Below, piece after piece: positions 1 to 5,892 of a DNA stretch of 7,145 nucleotides. Numbering within the stretch: the first letter of the stretch is position 1; each line of letters opens with the position of its first letter. The DNA is taken from the NCBI GenBank assembly GCA_043802345.1, contig JAZDLC010000345.1:1-7145 (forward strand). The letters are read 5' to 3'. The translations under genes were made by a program, and so were the position numbers. The stretch comes from JAZDLC01 sp043802345 (GTDB lineage Bacteria; Planctomycetota; B15-G4; JADJEK01). A model generated the notes under the pieces. That model made no database searches, was not told the DNA's origin, and was given only the letters and a program-made list of their open reading frames with translations.

Positions 1-13
1 GTGATGGCCTCGT

Positions 14-1597
14 TCAATGGGAGTTCCACCCAGGATCACCGATCAGCAGCCAGTTGTGACGGGAGACATCCGAGCCGTGATCGTCCAGGTCGAGAACATT
101 CAGCGTGAGCGCCTCATACGCCCTGTTGAAGGCATGCCCCAGAGACTCGCCTTCAACGATCGAATTGACCACCTCAGTCGTCTGATGGCCGCTCATACCG
201 ATCACACTTCGCGTTCCTCCCATGAAACCTACGGCGCCCTGCCTGAGGAGTCTCTTTGTAATCTGTGAAGGTCCCTCGTCGAGAGCGGCTGTGGAACATC
301 CTCGCGACAGGATGAACGCCGGAGCCAGCAGCGTGTTCATGTTCATGTTGAACGCGAATCCCAGTTCCCACCACGCCGAATGATCATAATGCAGGATCAG
401 GCCGTCTTCGATCGGGGGGCCGGAATTATGATAGGCACCCATGAGATCATCTTCGACATAACCGAAGTTGTTCAGTACGGGCACGGCTTCTGACATGCCC
501 CATCGCCCCATTTCCACAACCCGGTTTTCCCAATATCGGTCTTTCAGGGAGTCATACGTGGAGATCCGGGAGGCGATCAGGCTCCCTTCGGAGAAGTTGT
601 TGGCGATCACGCGTCCCACGGCGATTTCAAGGAACGGATCCGCATCCATCTCGGCATAGAGGGCATCGGTCATCAGAACCGGGGCCGGAAACCCTGACGG
701 ATTATCGACCTCGCCAAAAGGAATGAACGGCGTGGTCGCAACGATCGCGAGGAATTCCGGATAGTAGTCCGCGCCGATCGCGGCATAACACTGCCGGAGT
801 TCATCCCTCACCGTGAGGTACGTCGCTGCATTCTGCACAGGCACCACCACTCCCCCCCGGCGAGCTGCCAGAATGGTCGAAACCAGGGAGAGCTTGCTCC
901 CGTCAGGGTTCACGTCACGATCCGCTGGATTGACGGCGGCCAGATAGTCGACGGAGTGACCGTTGTTCCTCAACCAGGTCACCACAGCGACCGCCCCCGG
1001 GAGAGTCGAGGACGGGACCGGCAGTGTCAGGGGTGACCCGACCACCAGGGCCGATTGTGCTCCCAACTGTGCGAGAACCGTATCCAGATCACCGGGCGTT
1101 GAAGGCGACGAGTAGAGCAGAGGGACCTTCAATCGAGAAGCGAGCGATGCGGCAGTCAGGGCGTTCTCATAGTAGTTACCGTCCAGCGAGCAGATGACAA
1201 CCTGGTCCGAACCTGCCCAGACAGTGGTGGCAATCTCCTTCGCCTGTTCCGCACCCGCCGAAACTGAGTTGAGAACGATGAGTTGAGAAACTCCCGGTAT
1301 GCCCGGTATGTTTTGCCCGACGATCAGTGCACTTTCGGGATTGTATCGACTGACATAATCGGCGTGCCACGCGTCGCTGAACAGGTATATCGGATTCGTG
1401 ATGGCCAGCACCGCAGGCTCTCCATCGGTCAGGGCAGATGACGCGGCGACCGCGGCAAGGAAGTCAAGATCGTAGTTGCTCGGGCCATCGACTGCCTTGG
1501 TGACGATCAGCCACTTCCCGGGCTGGAGGCTGATGCCGGCGAACAGGTTGCCGGGCAACAGCACAGACATCACCAGGTACAACAGTAGTTTCTTCAT
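14..1597 (-). CDS. Secreted C25 (gingipain-like) cysteine peptidase with CWB2-like N-terminal region
   Basis: 527-residue protein, probably an exported peptidase of family C25 (clan CD). Seen: a signal peptide (two Lys, then a hydrophobic stretch, with likely cleavage after LFA near residue 20). Residues ~115-215 resemble cell wall-binding repeat 2: YENALTAASLASRLKVPLLY followed by an ALVVG strand. The C25-like part covers ~280-522, with a TDALYAEMDAD segment, IAVGRV at 326-331, a His in YDHSAW (H406), a Cys in SRGCSTA (C434), GAVGFMGGTRS at 454-464, and LLIGDP ending at 522. In C25 enzymes a His and a Cys form the catalytic dyad. The 28-residue spacing here is similar to that in gingipain R, but the usual GHG around the His is DHS. 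The ATG is supported by a GGAG 8 nt upstream. The stop comes only five residues after GDP, and the -1 frame stays open to the window edge, so the 3' end may be frameshifted. No T9SS sorting domain is visible. Activity and substrate are unknown; an inactive or binding role is possible. Confidence 0.8.
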   Translation of the reverse strand: MKKLLLYLVMSVLLPGNLFAGISLQPGKWLIVTKAVDGPSNYDLDFLAAVAASSALTDGEPAVLAITNPIYLFSDAWHADYVSRYNPESALIVGQNIPGIPGVSQLIVLNSVSAGAEQAKEIATTVWAGSDQVVICSLDGNYYENALTAASLASRLKVPLLYSSPSTPGDLDTVLAQLGAQSALVVGSPLTLPVPSSTLPGAVAVVTWLRNNGHSVDYLAAVNPADRDVNPDGSKLSLVSTILAARRGGVVVPVQNAATYLTVRDELRQCYAAIGADYYPEFLAIVATTPFIPFGEVDNPSGFPAPVLMTDALYAEMDADPFLEIAVGRVIANNFSEGSLIASRISTYDSLKDRYWENRVVEMGRWGMSEAVPVLNNFGYVEDDLMGAYHNSGPPIEDGLILHYDHSAWWELGFAFNMNMNTLLAPAFILSRGCSTAALDEGPSQITKRLLRQGAVGFMGGTRSVIGMSGHQTTEVVNSIVEGESLGHAFNRAYEALTLNVLDLDDHGSDVSRHNWLLIGDPGWNSH

Positions 1598-1605
1598 GAC
1601 GTCCG

Positions 1606-1609
1606 CTCC
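1606..1609 (-). promoter_or_regulatory. Shine-Dalgarno site of the C25 peptidase gene
   Basis: GGAG on the minus strand, 8 nt before the ATG at 1597. It supports that start, which is also where the signal peptide begins. Confidence 0.5.
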
Positions 1610-1651
1610 ATCCTCAAGATCTCGCTTTCATCGGATCCGACTGCACGCACT

Positions 1652-1683
1652 GCTCACGAGCCGTTCGAATTCGCGCCGTGAGC
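1652..1683. repeat. Small inverted repeat in the gap before the C25 gene
   Basis: Perfect 7-bp arms, GCTCACG (1652-1658) and CGTGAGC (1677-1683), separated by 18 nt containing TTCGAA and GAATTC. It lies about 55 nt upstream of the C25 start in the 181-nt gap after the GrpB-family gene (1598-1778). No U-run follows on either strand, so it does not look like an intrinsic terminator. It could be an mRNA leader hairpin or an operator. The rest of the gap holds nothing else I can support. Confidence 0.3.
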
Positions 1684-1778
1684 CGGCTTTGAGAGGCGAT
1701 CGCAGTCGACCACATTGTACGCGCGCGGTGGGAAGGGGGACATCCGTTGTATCTCAATATTCTCGACGTGCACGGCTC

Positions 1779-2390
1779 TCAGCACGCTCCCGCTCCACGC
1801 CCCGGACACGGATGCGGGCGTGGTGGCGACTTCGCCTCTTCCGTCACCCGCAGGATGAACTCGGTCTTGCCTTCCGTGTACGCCACGCGGTCGTTGCGCG
1901 AGGCGGTGGCCAGCCGGATCTTCAGGGATTCGTACTCCCTGGCCACTTCCGGATGCTCGATCAGGTAGTCCCGGAAGAGCAGTCGCTCCCAGTGCTCGGT
2001 GAAGTGCCGCTCCACCATGTGAATGTGGTGCGTGCGAGCCCCGGTGCGCCGGTCTCGCTTGATAAACCAGGCGTAGAAGGGCGGGCCGTCGTCCCCGTGC
2101 GTGGGCCGCCAGAGATACTCGTACCCCTGCGCCTCCAGGACTGGCGCGATCCGGACCCGGGTCGCCTGGAGGTCGGTCACCTCGACGAGCATGTCCACGA
2201 TCGGCTTGGCCGAGAGCCCCGGCACCGCCGTGCTGCCGATGTGCTCCACCCGCCGGATGAGGTCTTCCGGCAGACAGGAAAGCAGGTGCTCCTTCTCCTT
2301 GCGGAACGACTCCGGCCAACCGGGATCCGGCGGCGCGATCTCCACCTCCTCCCGCACCAGCCGCTGAACTCGCTCCTCCGGCGTTTCCAT
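1779..2390 (-). CDS. GrpB family protein (UPF0157, nucleotidyltransferase-like)
   Basis: 203-residue cytoplasmic protein of the GrpB/UPF0157 family, which has a nucleotidyltransferase-like fold. Its biochemical role is poorly defined, although in some proteins the domain is joined to dephospho-CoA kinase. Diagnostic blocks are intact: HIGSTAVPGLSAKPIVDM (residues 50-67) with the GST and Asp of the presumed nucleotide/metal site, HHIHMV (121-126), and FRDYLIEHPEVAREYESLK (139-157). The length is slightly above the usual ~170-180 because of an N-terminal extension and a Pro/Arg/Gly-rich tail from ~187. The frame is open further upstream but overlaps the preceding gene there. The ATG at 2390 lies 11 nt after that gene's stop, with GGAG 4 nt before it (a short spacing), and begins just ahead of the conserved domain. 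The tight spacing suggests cotranscription with the upstream unknown gene. Family assignment is secure; function is not. Confidence 0.88.
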   Translation of the reverse strand: METPEERVQRLVREEVEIAPPDPGWPESFRKEKEHLLSCLPEDLIRRVEHIGSTAVPGLSAKPIVDMLVEVTDLQATRVRIAPVLEAQGYEYLWRPTHGDDGPPFYAWFIKRDRRTGARTHHIHMVERHFTEHWERLLFRDYLIEHPEVAREYESLKIRLATASRNDRVAYTEGKTEFILRVTEEAKSPPRPHPCPGRGAGAC

Positions 2391-2401
2391 CTCGCTCCGG
2401 A

Positions 2402-2926
2402 CTAGAGCAAAGCTTCCATCGCCGCCACGAAGTCCGCCTGCGTGGCCGGAGGTCCGGCTCCATAGGTCACGTGTGAGTCCTGGTCCGTCCATCCACCCAG
2501 CATGGTCCGTTCCTCGCCGTCCCGGCTGAGTCCCTTCTCCAGAGTCAAGTAGGAGATCTCCGGATTCTCGGGGGGCTTGTCCGCGCTCATGTCGATCCTG
2601 AGGACGATCCCGGCGAAGTGCGCTTCTGGAGGGACCTGCGGGGGCGGCATGCTGATGATGATGCAAGGGAATCCCTTGAGGAGACTGGTGGTGATGCCGA
2701 CGTCGCTGATGTCGAAGGAGGGAGTCCCGTCAGGATCGCAGTTCTTGCGCACCTGTTCCCAGATGTCTTTCAGGAACTCGTCTCGCTCCTCCGAACCGAT
2801 GATCCCGAAGAAGCCGAGCGGATTCTCCTGGCAGATCTGCCGCAGCGCAAGATGCCCCAGAACATAGTGATGAGGACTCTTGCCGGGCTGCTGGGAGTTC
2901 TCGTTTCCGCCGTCTGCTGGCGACAT
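2402..2926 (-). CDS. Conserved-looking hypothetical protein, 174 aa
   Basis: I cannot name this family. The protein looks cytoplasmic, with no signal peptide or membrane segment. It has a polar N-terminus (1-18), a helix-like YVLGHLALRQICQENP (21-36), an acidic/aromatic stretch around RDEFLKDIWEQV (48-59), a hydrophobic strand then prolines in FPCIIISMPPPQVPPEAHF (86-104), YLTLEKG (126-132), and TMLGGWTDQDSHVTYGAGPP (141-160). Codon use fits a real gene, and the Trp/Gly/His/Tyr-rich C-terminal block looks conserved, perhaps from a small unnamed family found in several GC-rich phyla (a recollection, not a search). The frame stays open far upstream, but the extension is low-complexity and overlaps the next gene in another frame. 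The ATG at 2926 has AGGAG 7 nt before it. The GrpB-family gene follows after 11 nt, so the two are probably one transcript. Confidence 0.75.
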   Translation of the reverse strand: MSPADGGNENSQQPGKSPHHYVLGHLALRQICQENPLGFFGIIGSEERDEFLKDIWEQVRKNCDPDGTPSFDISDVGITTSLLKGFPCIIISMPPPQVPPEAHFAGIVLRIDMSADKPPENPEISYLTLEKGLSRDGEERTMLGGWTDQDSHVTYGAGPPATQADFVAAMEALL

Positions 2927-2933
2927 GGCTCCT

Positions 2934-2938
2934 CTCCT
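2934..2938 (-). promoter_or_regulatory. Shine-Dalgarno site that fixes the start of the 174-aa gene
   Basis: AGGAG on the minus strand, 7 nt before the ATG at 2926, within a purine-rich AGGAGAGGAG stretch. It decides this start over the open frame that runs upstream to about 3529. Confidence 0.6.
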
Positions 2939-3082
2939 GATCTTGCCCAAGTGGCTCACCAAGATGCTGTCGAGCTGGATCCCAGTTGAGCCTGATCCGG
3001 CCGGCGGATCAAGGAGGGAGGAGGCTGGGCGAGGAAACCGCTTCGTTCGGTTCGGCTGTGAGTCCTTCGTGCGGCGCCCAGG

Positions 3083-3154
3083 AATCGAAATCGGGATCGA
3101 TTGGATGCGCCTTCCGGGAGGCATGAGACCAATCGATTTGTCGCGATTTCGATT
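3083..3154. repeat. Nested interrupted inverted repeat in the 269-nt gap
   Basis: The gap 2927-3195 has no convincing gene but holds a long two-part palindrome. AATCGAAATCG (3083-3093) is the exact reverse complement of CGATTTCGATT (3144-3154), and ATCGATTGG (3096-3104) of CCAATCGAT (3129-3137). They are separated by a 2-nt/6-nt internal asymmetry and a 24-nt centre that can form a further GCCT/AGGC stem (3109-3112 with 3119-3122). Each half is itself a dyad: AATCGA at 3083 with TCGATT at 3097, and AATCGA at 3131 with TCGATT at 3149. The arms are AT-richer than the surroundings. No U-run follows on either strand, so a simple terminator is unlikely. A paired operator, a REP/MITE-like element or a structured leader for the 174-aa gene are alternatives. 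Confidence 0.6.
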
Positions 3155-3181
3155 GTTCGGTGGCCCGCCGAGGAAGTCGGA

Positions 3182-3190
3182 CCCCCCCCC
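3182..3190. repeat. Run of nine C in the intergenic gap
   Basis: Nine consecutive C on the plus strand (G on the coding strand), 5 nt beyond the stop of the small membrane protein gene. It lies outside every called gene, so it should not affect a product, but its length may be misread. Confidence 0.9.
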
Positions 3191-3195
3191 AAGCC

Positions 3196-3522
3196 TCAGA
3201 TGCTCACACCGTCCAGTACATCCAGCGACACCAGCAACTGGGTCAGACTGGCGTAGACGGCCAGCAGGGGGAACGACTTCTCGGGAAGGCGGAAGAAGTC
3301 GACCAGGGCCGCGACAGAGACGAGCGCGCACAGGGCGGAACGCATGTTCGCTTCCGAGCCGACCGGAGTGCCCAGGATGTCCTGCACGAGCAGCAGGAGG
3401 TAGACCTCGGCGCCGATGAGCACGATCGGGACGATCCGATTGCCGCGAGAGCCCTTGCTGGTGACCACCATGGCCAGGGCGCAGAAGATCACGCTGAAGC
3501 AGAGAAAGGGGAACAGGTCCAA
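3196..3522 (-). CDS. Small four-TM membrane protein, fourth gene of the sigma unit
   Basis: 108-residue hydrophobic protein, not recognised as a named family. Four probable membrane segments: ~4-20, ~30-50, ~61-77 and ~84-104. The connecting loops are short and contain TSKGSRGNR (21-29), PVGSEAN (53-59) and RLPEK (78-82). There is no catalytic motif. The start is TTG at 3522, preceded by GGAGGTGA, the best ribosome binding site in the window; no ATG gives a comparable product. It begins 26 nt after the stop of the DUF3106-like gene, so it is probably the last gene of the sigma-factor transcript. It could be an inner-membrane partner of that stress module or simply a cotranscribed hypothetical. 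The assignment as a real gene rests on the RBS, the spacing and the regular TM pattern. Confidence 0.7.
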   Translation of the reverse strand: MDLFPFLCFSVIFCALAMVVTSKGSRGNRIVPIVLIGAEVYLLLLVQDILGTPVGSEANMRSALCALVSVAALVDFFRLPEKSFPLLAVYASLTQLLVSLDVLDGVSI

Positions 3523-3525
3523 GGA

Positions 3526-3533
3526 TCACCTCC
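3526..3533 (-). promoter_or_regulatory. Strong Shine-Dalgarno site selecting a TTG start
   Basis: GGAGGTGA on the minus strand, a near-perfect anti-SD complement. GGAGG ends 6 nt before the TTG at 3522. It lies in the 26-nt gap after the DUF3106-like gene and decides the non-ATG start. Confidence 0.7.
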
Positions 3534-3548
3534 AGTGACAGCCGCAGT

Positions 3549-4643
3549 CTACCGTCGCTGATCGGATCCCGGTCCTCTTCCGTGCCGGCCGTTGCGCCCG
3601 CCCGGCTTGCCTCCTTCCGGCCGCCCTCCGTCCGGCCTGCGTCCTTCTGGCCTGCGGTCGTCCGGCCTGCCTCCGCCCGGCTTGCGGGGGTGAATGATCC
3701 TCATCAACTCGCGGGTCAGCTCGTCCCGGGAGAGCTCCTTCAGCCGGCCGAGCCGCGAGGGGTCCTGCCCGTGCGACTCGAGCGCTTTCGCGGCTTTCTC
3801 CCTCAGGAACCACACGATCTTCTCGTCCCGCTCGGAACCCGAGAACTGAGCGAGTTCCGCCCGCTGCTCCTCGCTCAACTCCTCCAGGAGCACCTGCTCC
3901 GGCACCGGCCGGACGTGCCGGGGTCGTCCACACAGCGCATCCTCCAGCATCCCAGGCTCGCCCGTCCTCGGATGCTTCCGGCCGTGCAGCTCATGCATCC
4001 TGCGCATGAACTGGTCGGGCGGCAGATCCTGCAGTTCCCGCCGCTCCTGCTCGGACAAGTTCGAAAGCTCCGGCGGGGGATTCTGCAGAACCTGTCGCTG
4101 CTTGAGCTTCCTCAGTTCCCGGCGCAGCTCCCAGGGAGACAGCCGCAGCAGTTCTTCGGCCTGGCCCGGCTCCAAGAAGCCGTCCTCCTCGAATTCCTGC
4201 AAGGTTGCCTCCGCCCGCTGCTTCATGGCCCGGCGCACTTCATCGAAATCAGGCTGCTGCGCTTCCTGTCCGGGCAGACCCGCGCCTTCCAGGATCGACT
4301 TCTTCGAGCGGGAGAGGTACGAGCGAAGCTGGGAATTCATCGCCCGTTTGCGCTCCCTCGGCGGGAGTTGCTCCAGTCGCCTGGCTTCCTCCGCCTGAAG
4401 ATCGGCCAGCGCCTTGTCGCGGGCCTGCTCCAGAGCCCGGTGCCGCTCCCGGATCGCCTCCTGCTCCTCCGGACTCATCCGCTTGAACTGCTCGAAACGG
4501 CGCTTCACCTCCGCCCGCTGCTCCTCGGTCAGCTCGCTCCAGCGGTCGCTTCCGCGGCCATGCTGGGCGGCCGTCTCCTGGGCGCTGCCGAAAAGAACCA
4601 GCAGAACCGAGAGAACCAGGATGCGGGTCAGGCCGGCGGTCAT
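3549..4643 (-). CDS. Secreted DUF3106-like Arg/Glu-rich protein with pentapeptide-repeat tail
   Basis: 364-residue exported protein. The signal peptide is TRILVLSVLLVLFGSAQETAAQ (hydrophobic core ~8-19). The mature part is highly charged and helical. Seven segments begin with an L/M-S/T/P-x-x-E/Q-type phrase: LTEEQR (38), MSPEEQ (56), LSPWEL (168), LSEQER (196), LPPDQF (207), LSEEQR (256) and LSRDEL (304). The first resembles DUF3106 and the LTxxQ motif of periplasmic stress proteins such as CpxP. The C-terminus carries six tandem pentapeptides (321-350) and a basic Gly/Arg end. The ATG overlaps the upstream gene's TGA as ATGA and has AAGGAGG 9 nt before it. DUF3106 proteins are known to occur near ECF sigma genes, so an envelope-stress role is inferred. 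There are no enzyme motifs. The family call is moderate because the length and repeats exceed a single DUF3106. Confidence 0.75.
   Translation of the reverse strand: MTAGLTRILVLSVLLVLFGSAQETAAQHGRGSDRWSELTEEQRAEVKRRFEQFKRMSPEEQEAIRERHRALEQARDKALADLQAEEARRLEQLPPRERKRAMNSQLRSYLSRSKKSILEGAGLPGQEAQQPDFDEVRRAMKQRAEATLQEFEEDGFLEPGQAEELLRLSPWELRRELRKLKQRQVLQNPPPELSNLSEQERRELQDLPPDQFMRRMHELHGRKHPRTGEPGMLEDALCGRPRHVRPVPEQVLLEELSEEQRAELAQFSGSERDEKIVWFLREKAAKALESHGQDPSRLGRLKELSRDELTRELMRIIHPRKPGGGRPDDRRPEGRRPDGGRPEGGKPGGRNGRHGRGPGSDQRR
3594..3683 (-). repeat. Six tandem 15-bp units encoding a [KR]P-x-x-[GR] pentapeptide
   Basis: Within the DUF3106-like gene, six consecutive in-frame 15-bp units encode KPGGG, RPDDR, RPEGR, RPDGG, RPEGG and KPGGR (residues 321-350). 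The units differ at scattered bases. The product is a flexible basic/Pro/Gly tail after the helical domain. The copy number may vary between relatives. Confidence 0.85.
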
Positions 4644-5125
4644 CGCAGGTCGCCTCCTTCCCGATCGAACTCGTCCAACGCTCCCGCAAGCTCGCCGCAA
4701 GCCAACAGGTCCAGTTCCTCCCCATGTTCCTCGATGGTCTCCCAGTCGAGCAGCAAGTCCAGGCTGGCCATCAGTTCGGGGTCGACCGCCTCGGGAGTCG
4801 TCCCCGGATCGCCGCTCCTGAAGAACGACATGCCGAGCACCAGCAACAGCGCCGCCGCCGCGAGGGCCGCCGCGGGGCGCAGGATCCGGATCAGGCCGCG
4901 GCTTGCCGGCTGCAGGGCCCGCTCCACGATCCGCTCCGCCATCCCTGCGGGAGGTTCGATCTCCGGAAAGAGCAAGAGCAGCCGGTCGGCGCGGATTCGC
5001 TCCTCGACCAGGGCACGCAGTGGGTCCGAGTTCCGGGCCGCCTCGAGGAGGTCGGGCGGCAGGCTCCCGAAACCCTCCACCACTGGCAGCAACGCCAGCT
5101 CCATCTGAAACTGTTTCGTGTTCAT
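4640..5125 (-). CDS. Probable single-TM anti-sigma factor without zinc motif
   Basis: 161-residue protein lying between an ECF sigma gene and a secreted protein gene, the usual place for an anti-sigma factor. The cytoplasmic part (~1-80) is helical and acidic/leucine-rich. One membrane segment runs ~82-102 (LRPAAALAAAALLLVLGMSF). The external part (103-161) is acidic, with DPELMASLDLLLDWETIEEH at 115-134. The HxxxCxxC of zinc-type anti-sigma domains is absent; the only Cys is C143, on the external side. The start is uncertain. ATG 5125 follows the sigma stop by 1 nt (TGAcATG), suggesting reinitiation; in-frame ATGs at 5137 and 5149 would overlap the sigma gene and have weak RBSs. The stop overlaps the next ATG. 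The role is inferred from position and topology, since sequence alone does not identify a family. Confidence 0.7.
   Translation of the reverse strand: MNTKQFQMELALLPVVEGFGSLPPDLLEAARNSDPLRALVEERIRADRLLLLFPEIEPPAGMAERIVERALQPASRGLIRILRPAAALAAAALLLVLGMSFFRSGDPGTTPEAVDPELMASLDLLLDWETIEEHGEELDLLACGELAGALDEFDREGGDLR
4653..4659 (-). promoter_or_regulatory. Shine-Dalgarno site of the DUF3106-like gene
   Basis: AAGGAGG on the minus strand, 9 nt before the ATG at 4643 and inside the end of the anti-sigma gene. It decides this start rather than the in-frame one 19 codons upstream, which would put an Arg-rich stretch before the signal peptide. Confidence 0.65.
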
Positions 5126-5126
5126 G

Positions 5127-5804
5127 TCATCGTCCATCGGTCTGGACATCCCTCTGAGGCTCTCTCTCTGAAGCGGGCGATTCCTCCAGCACATACGCCG
5201 CCAGCGACTGGCGCAGATTCTCCCGGGCCCGGAAGAGCAGCGACTTGATCGCCTCCACCGAGGTCTCCAGGCTCTTTGCGATCTCCTGGTACGGCATGCC
5301 CTGATAGCGGCTCATGATCAGGGCCGCCCTCTGCTGTCCGGGCAGACGCGCGATCGCGAGGCGCACCTGCTCCTGCAGCTCCCTTCTCTCCATCTGCTCG
5401 AGCGGCGTCTCCGCATTCTGGTCGTCCACCGCGATCCGGGAACCATCGTCCTCCTCCGAACGGCCGTCGGCGTCGAGCGACAGCGCCCGCCGGCGCTTCC
5501 CGTATTCGGTCGCGTTGACACACAGATTGAAGACGATGCGGTATAGCCATGTGTCGAATCTCGCCGTTCGTTCATACGTCTTTCGCGCCCGGTAGATCCG
5601 CACGAAGACGTCCTGCGCCAACTCCTCCGAAACGGCCCGGTTGCCGACATACTTGAACACCGTATTCAGCACCGGCGCCTGGTACCTCTCTACCAGCTGG
5701 GCGAACGCACCCGGTTCCTCCGCCTGGACCCGACGCATCAGGGCTGCGCCCAGATCGTCTCTGGCGGGGGATCTCGAGCTTGCCGATCGGTTCACCCGGT
5801 TCAT
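5127..5804 (-). CDS. ECF-type RNA polymerase sigma factor
   Basis: 225-residue extracytoplasmic-function sigma-70 protein that directs RNA polymerase to its own promoter set. Region 2 spans ~34-106: FAQLVERYQAPVLNTVFKYV, the core-binding SEELAQDVFVRIYR (59-72), and the -10-recognising FDTWLYRIVFNLCVNA (83-98). An acidic linker covers ~107-134. Region 4 spans ~137-203 with LPGQQRAALIMSRYQGMPYQ and the helix-turn-helix QEIAKSLETSVEAIKSLLFR (173-192), which reads the -35. There is no region 1.1 or 3. The length is slightly above the usual ~180-200 because of an N-terminal extension and a polar tail. The start is ATG 5804 (a TTG immediately precedes it); the RBS is weak (GGA 9 nt upstream). The anti-sigma gene follows after 1 nt, supporting co-regulation. 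The 88-nt gap to the signal peptidase gene may hold a promoter, but I cannot define one. Confidence 0.95.
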   Translation of the reverse strand: MNRVNRSASSRSPARDDLGAALMRRVQAEEPGAFAQLVERYQAPVLNTVFKYVGNRAVSEELAQDVFVRIYRARKTYERTARFDTWLYRIVFNLCVNATEYGKRRRALSLDADGRSEEDDGSRIAVDDQNAETPLEQMERRELQEQVRLAIARLPGQQRAALIMSRYQGMPYQEIAKSLETSVEAIKSLLFRARENLRQSLAAYVLEESPASEREPQRDVQTDGR

Positions 5805-5892
5805 CAACCGTCATCCGGCCAGAAGGTTGCGCTGTCGTTCCTCATCTGGCAATCCGCGGGGGAGTCTGTGCCATGCTCCATTCTTCGACGGG

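Noticed and set aside
1714..1719. TACAAT -10-like hexamer upstream of the C25 gene
   Set aside because: There is a five-of-six match to TATAAT, but no recognisable -35 at 16-18 nt. A single hexamer is not enough to call a promoter.
1476..2405. 309-codon open frame on the plus strand
   Set aside because: It is antisense to the secure GrpB-family gene and the start of the C25 gene. It is Arg/Pro-rich with no family features.
3083..3154. Reading the palindrome as an intrinsic terminator of the sigma unit
   Set aside because: No run of T follows the hairpin in either direction, and the arms are not GC-rich as in typical terminators.
2956..3192. 78-codon minus-strand frame in the 269-nt gap
   Set aside because: It has a TTG start without a good RBS, Arg/Ser/Pro-rich text, and is largely occupied by the palindrome. 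There is no sign of a conserved protein.
2927..3529. Upstream extension of the 174-aa protein's frame
   Set aside because: The added ~200 residues are low-complexity, overlap the four-TM gene in another frame and cross the palindrome. The AGGAG before 2926 marks the real start.
3582..5108. 508-codon open frame on the plus strand
   Set aside because: It lies antisense to the DUF3106-like and anti-sigma genes. Its Leu/Pro/Arg/Gln-rich text is what a GC-rich, Glu/Arg-rich gene gives on the opposite strand, and it has no domain motif.
5805..5892. ECF-type autoregulated promoter before the sigma gene (GGAAC at 5837-5841, minus strand)
   Set aside because: The -35-like GGAAC is present, but no -10-like element is found at the usual distance. 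A TCTGG comes too close, so the match may be chance.
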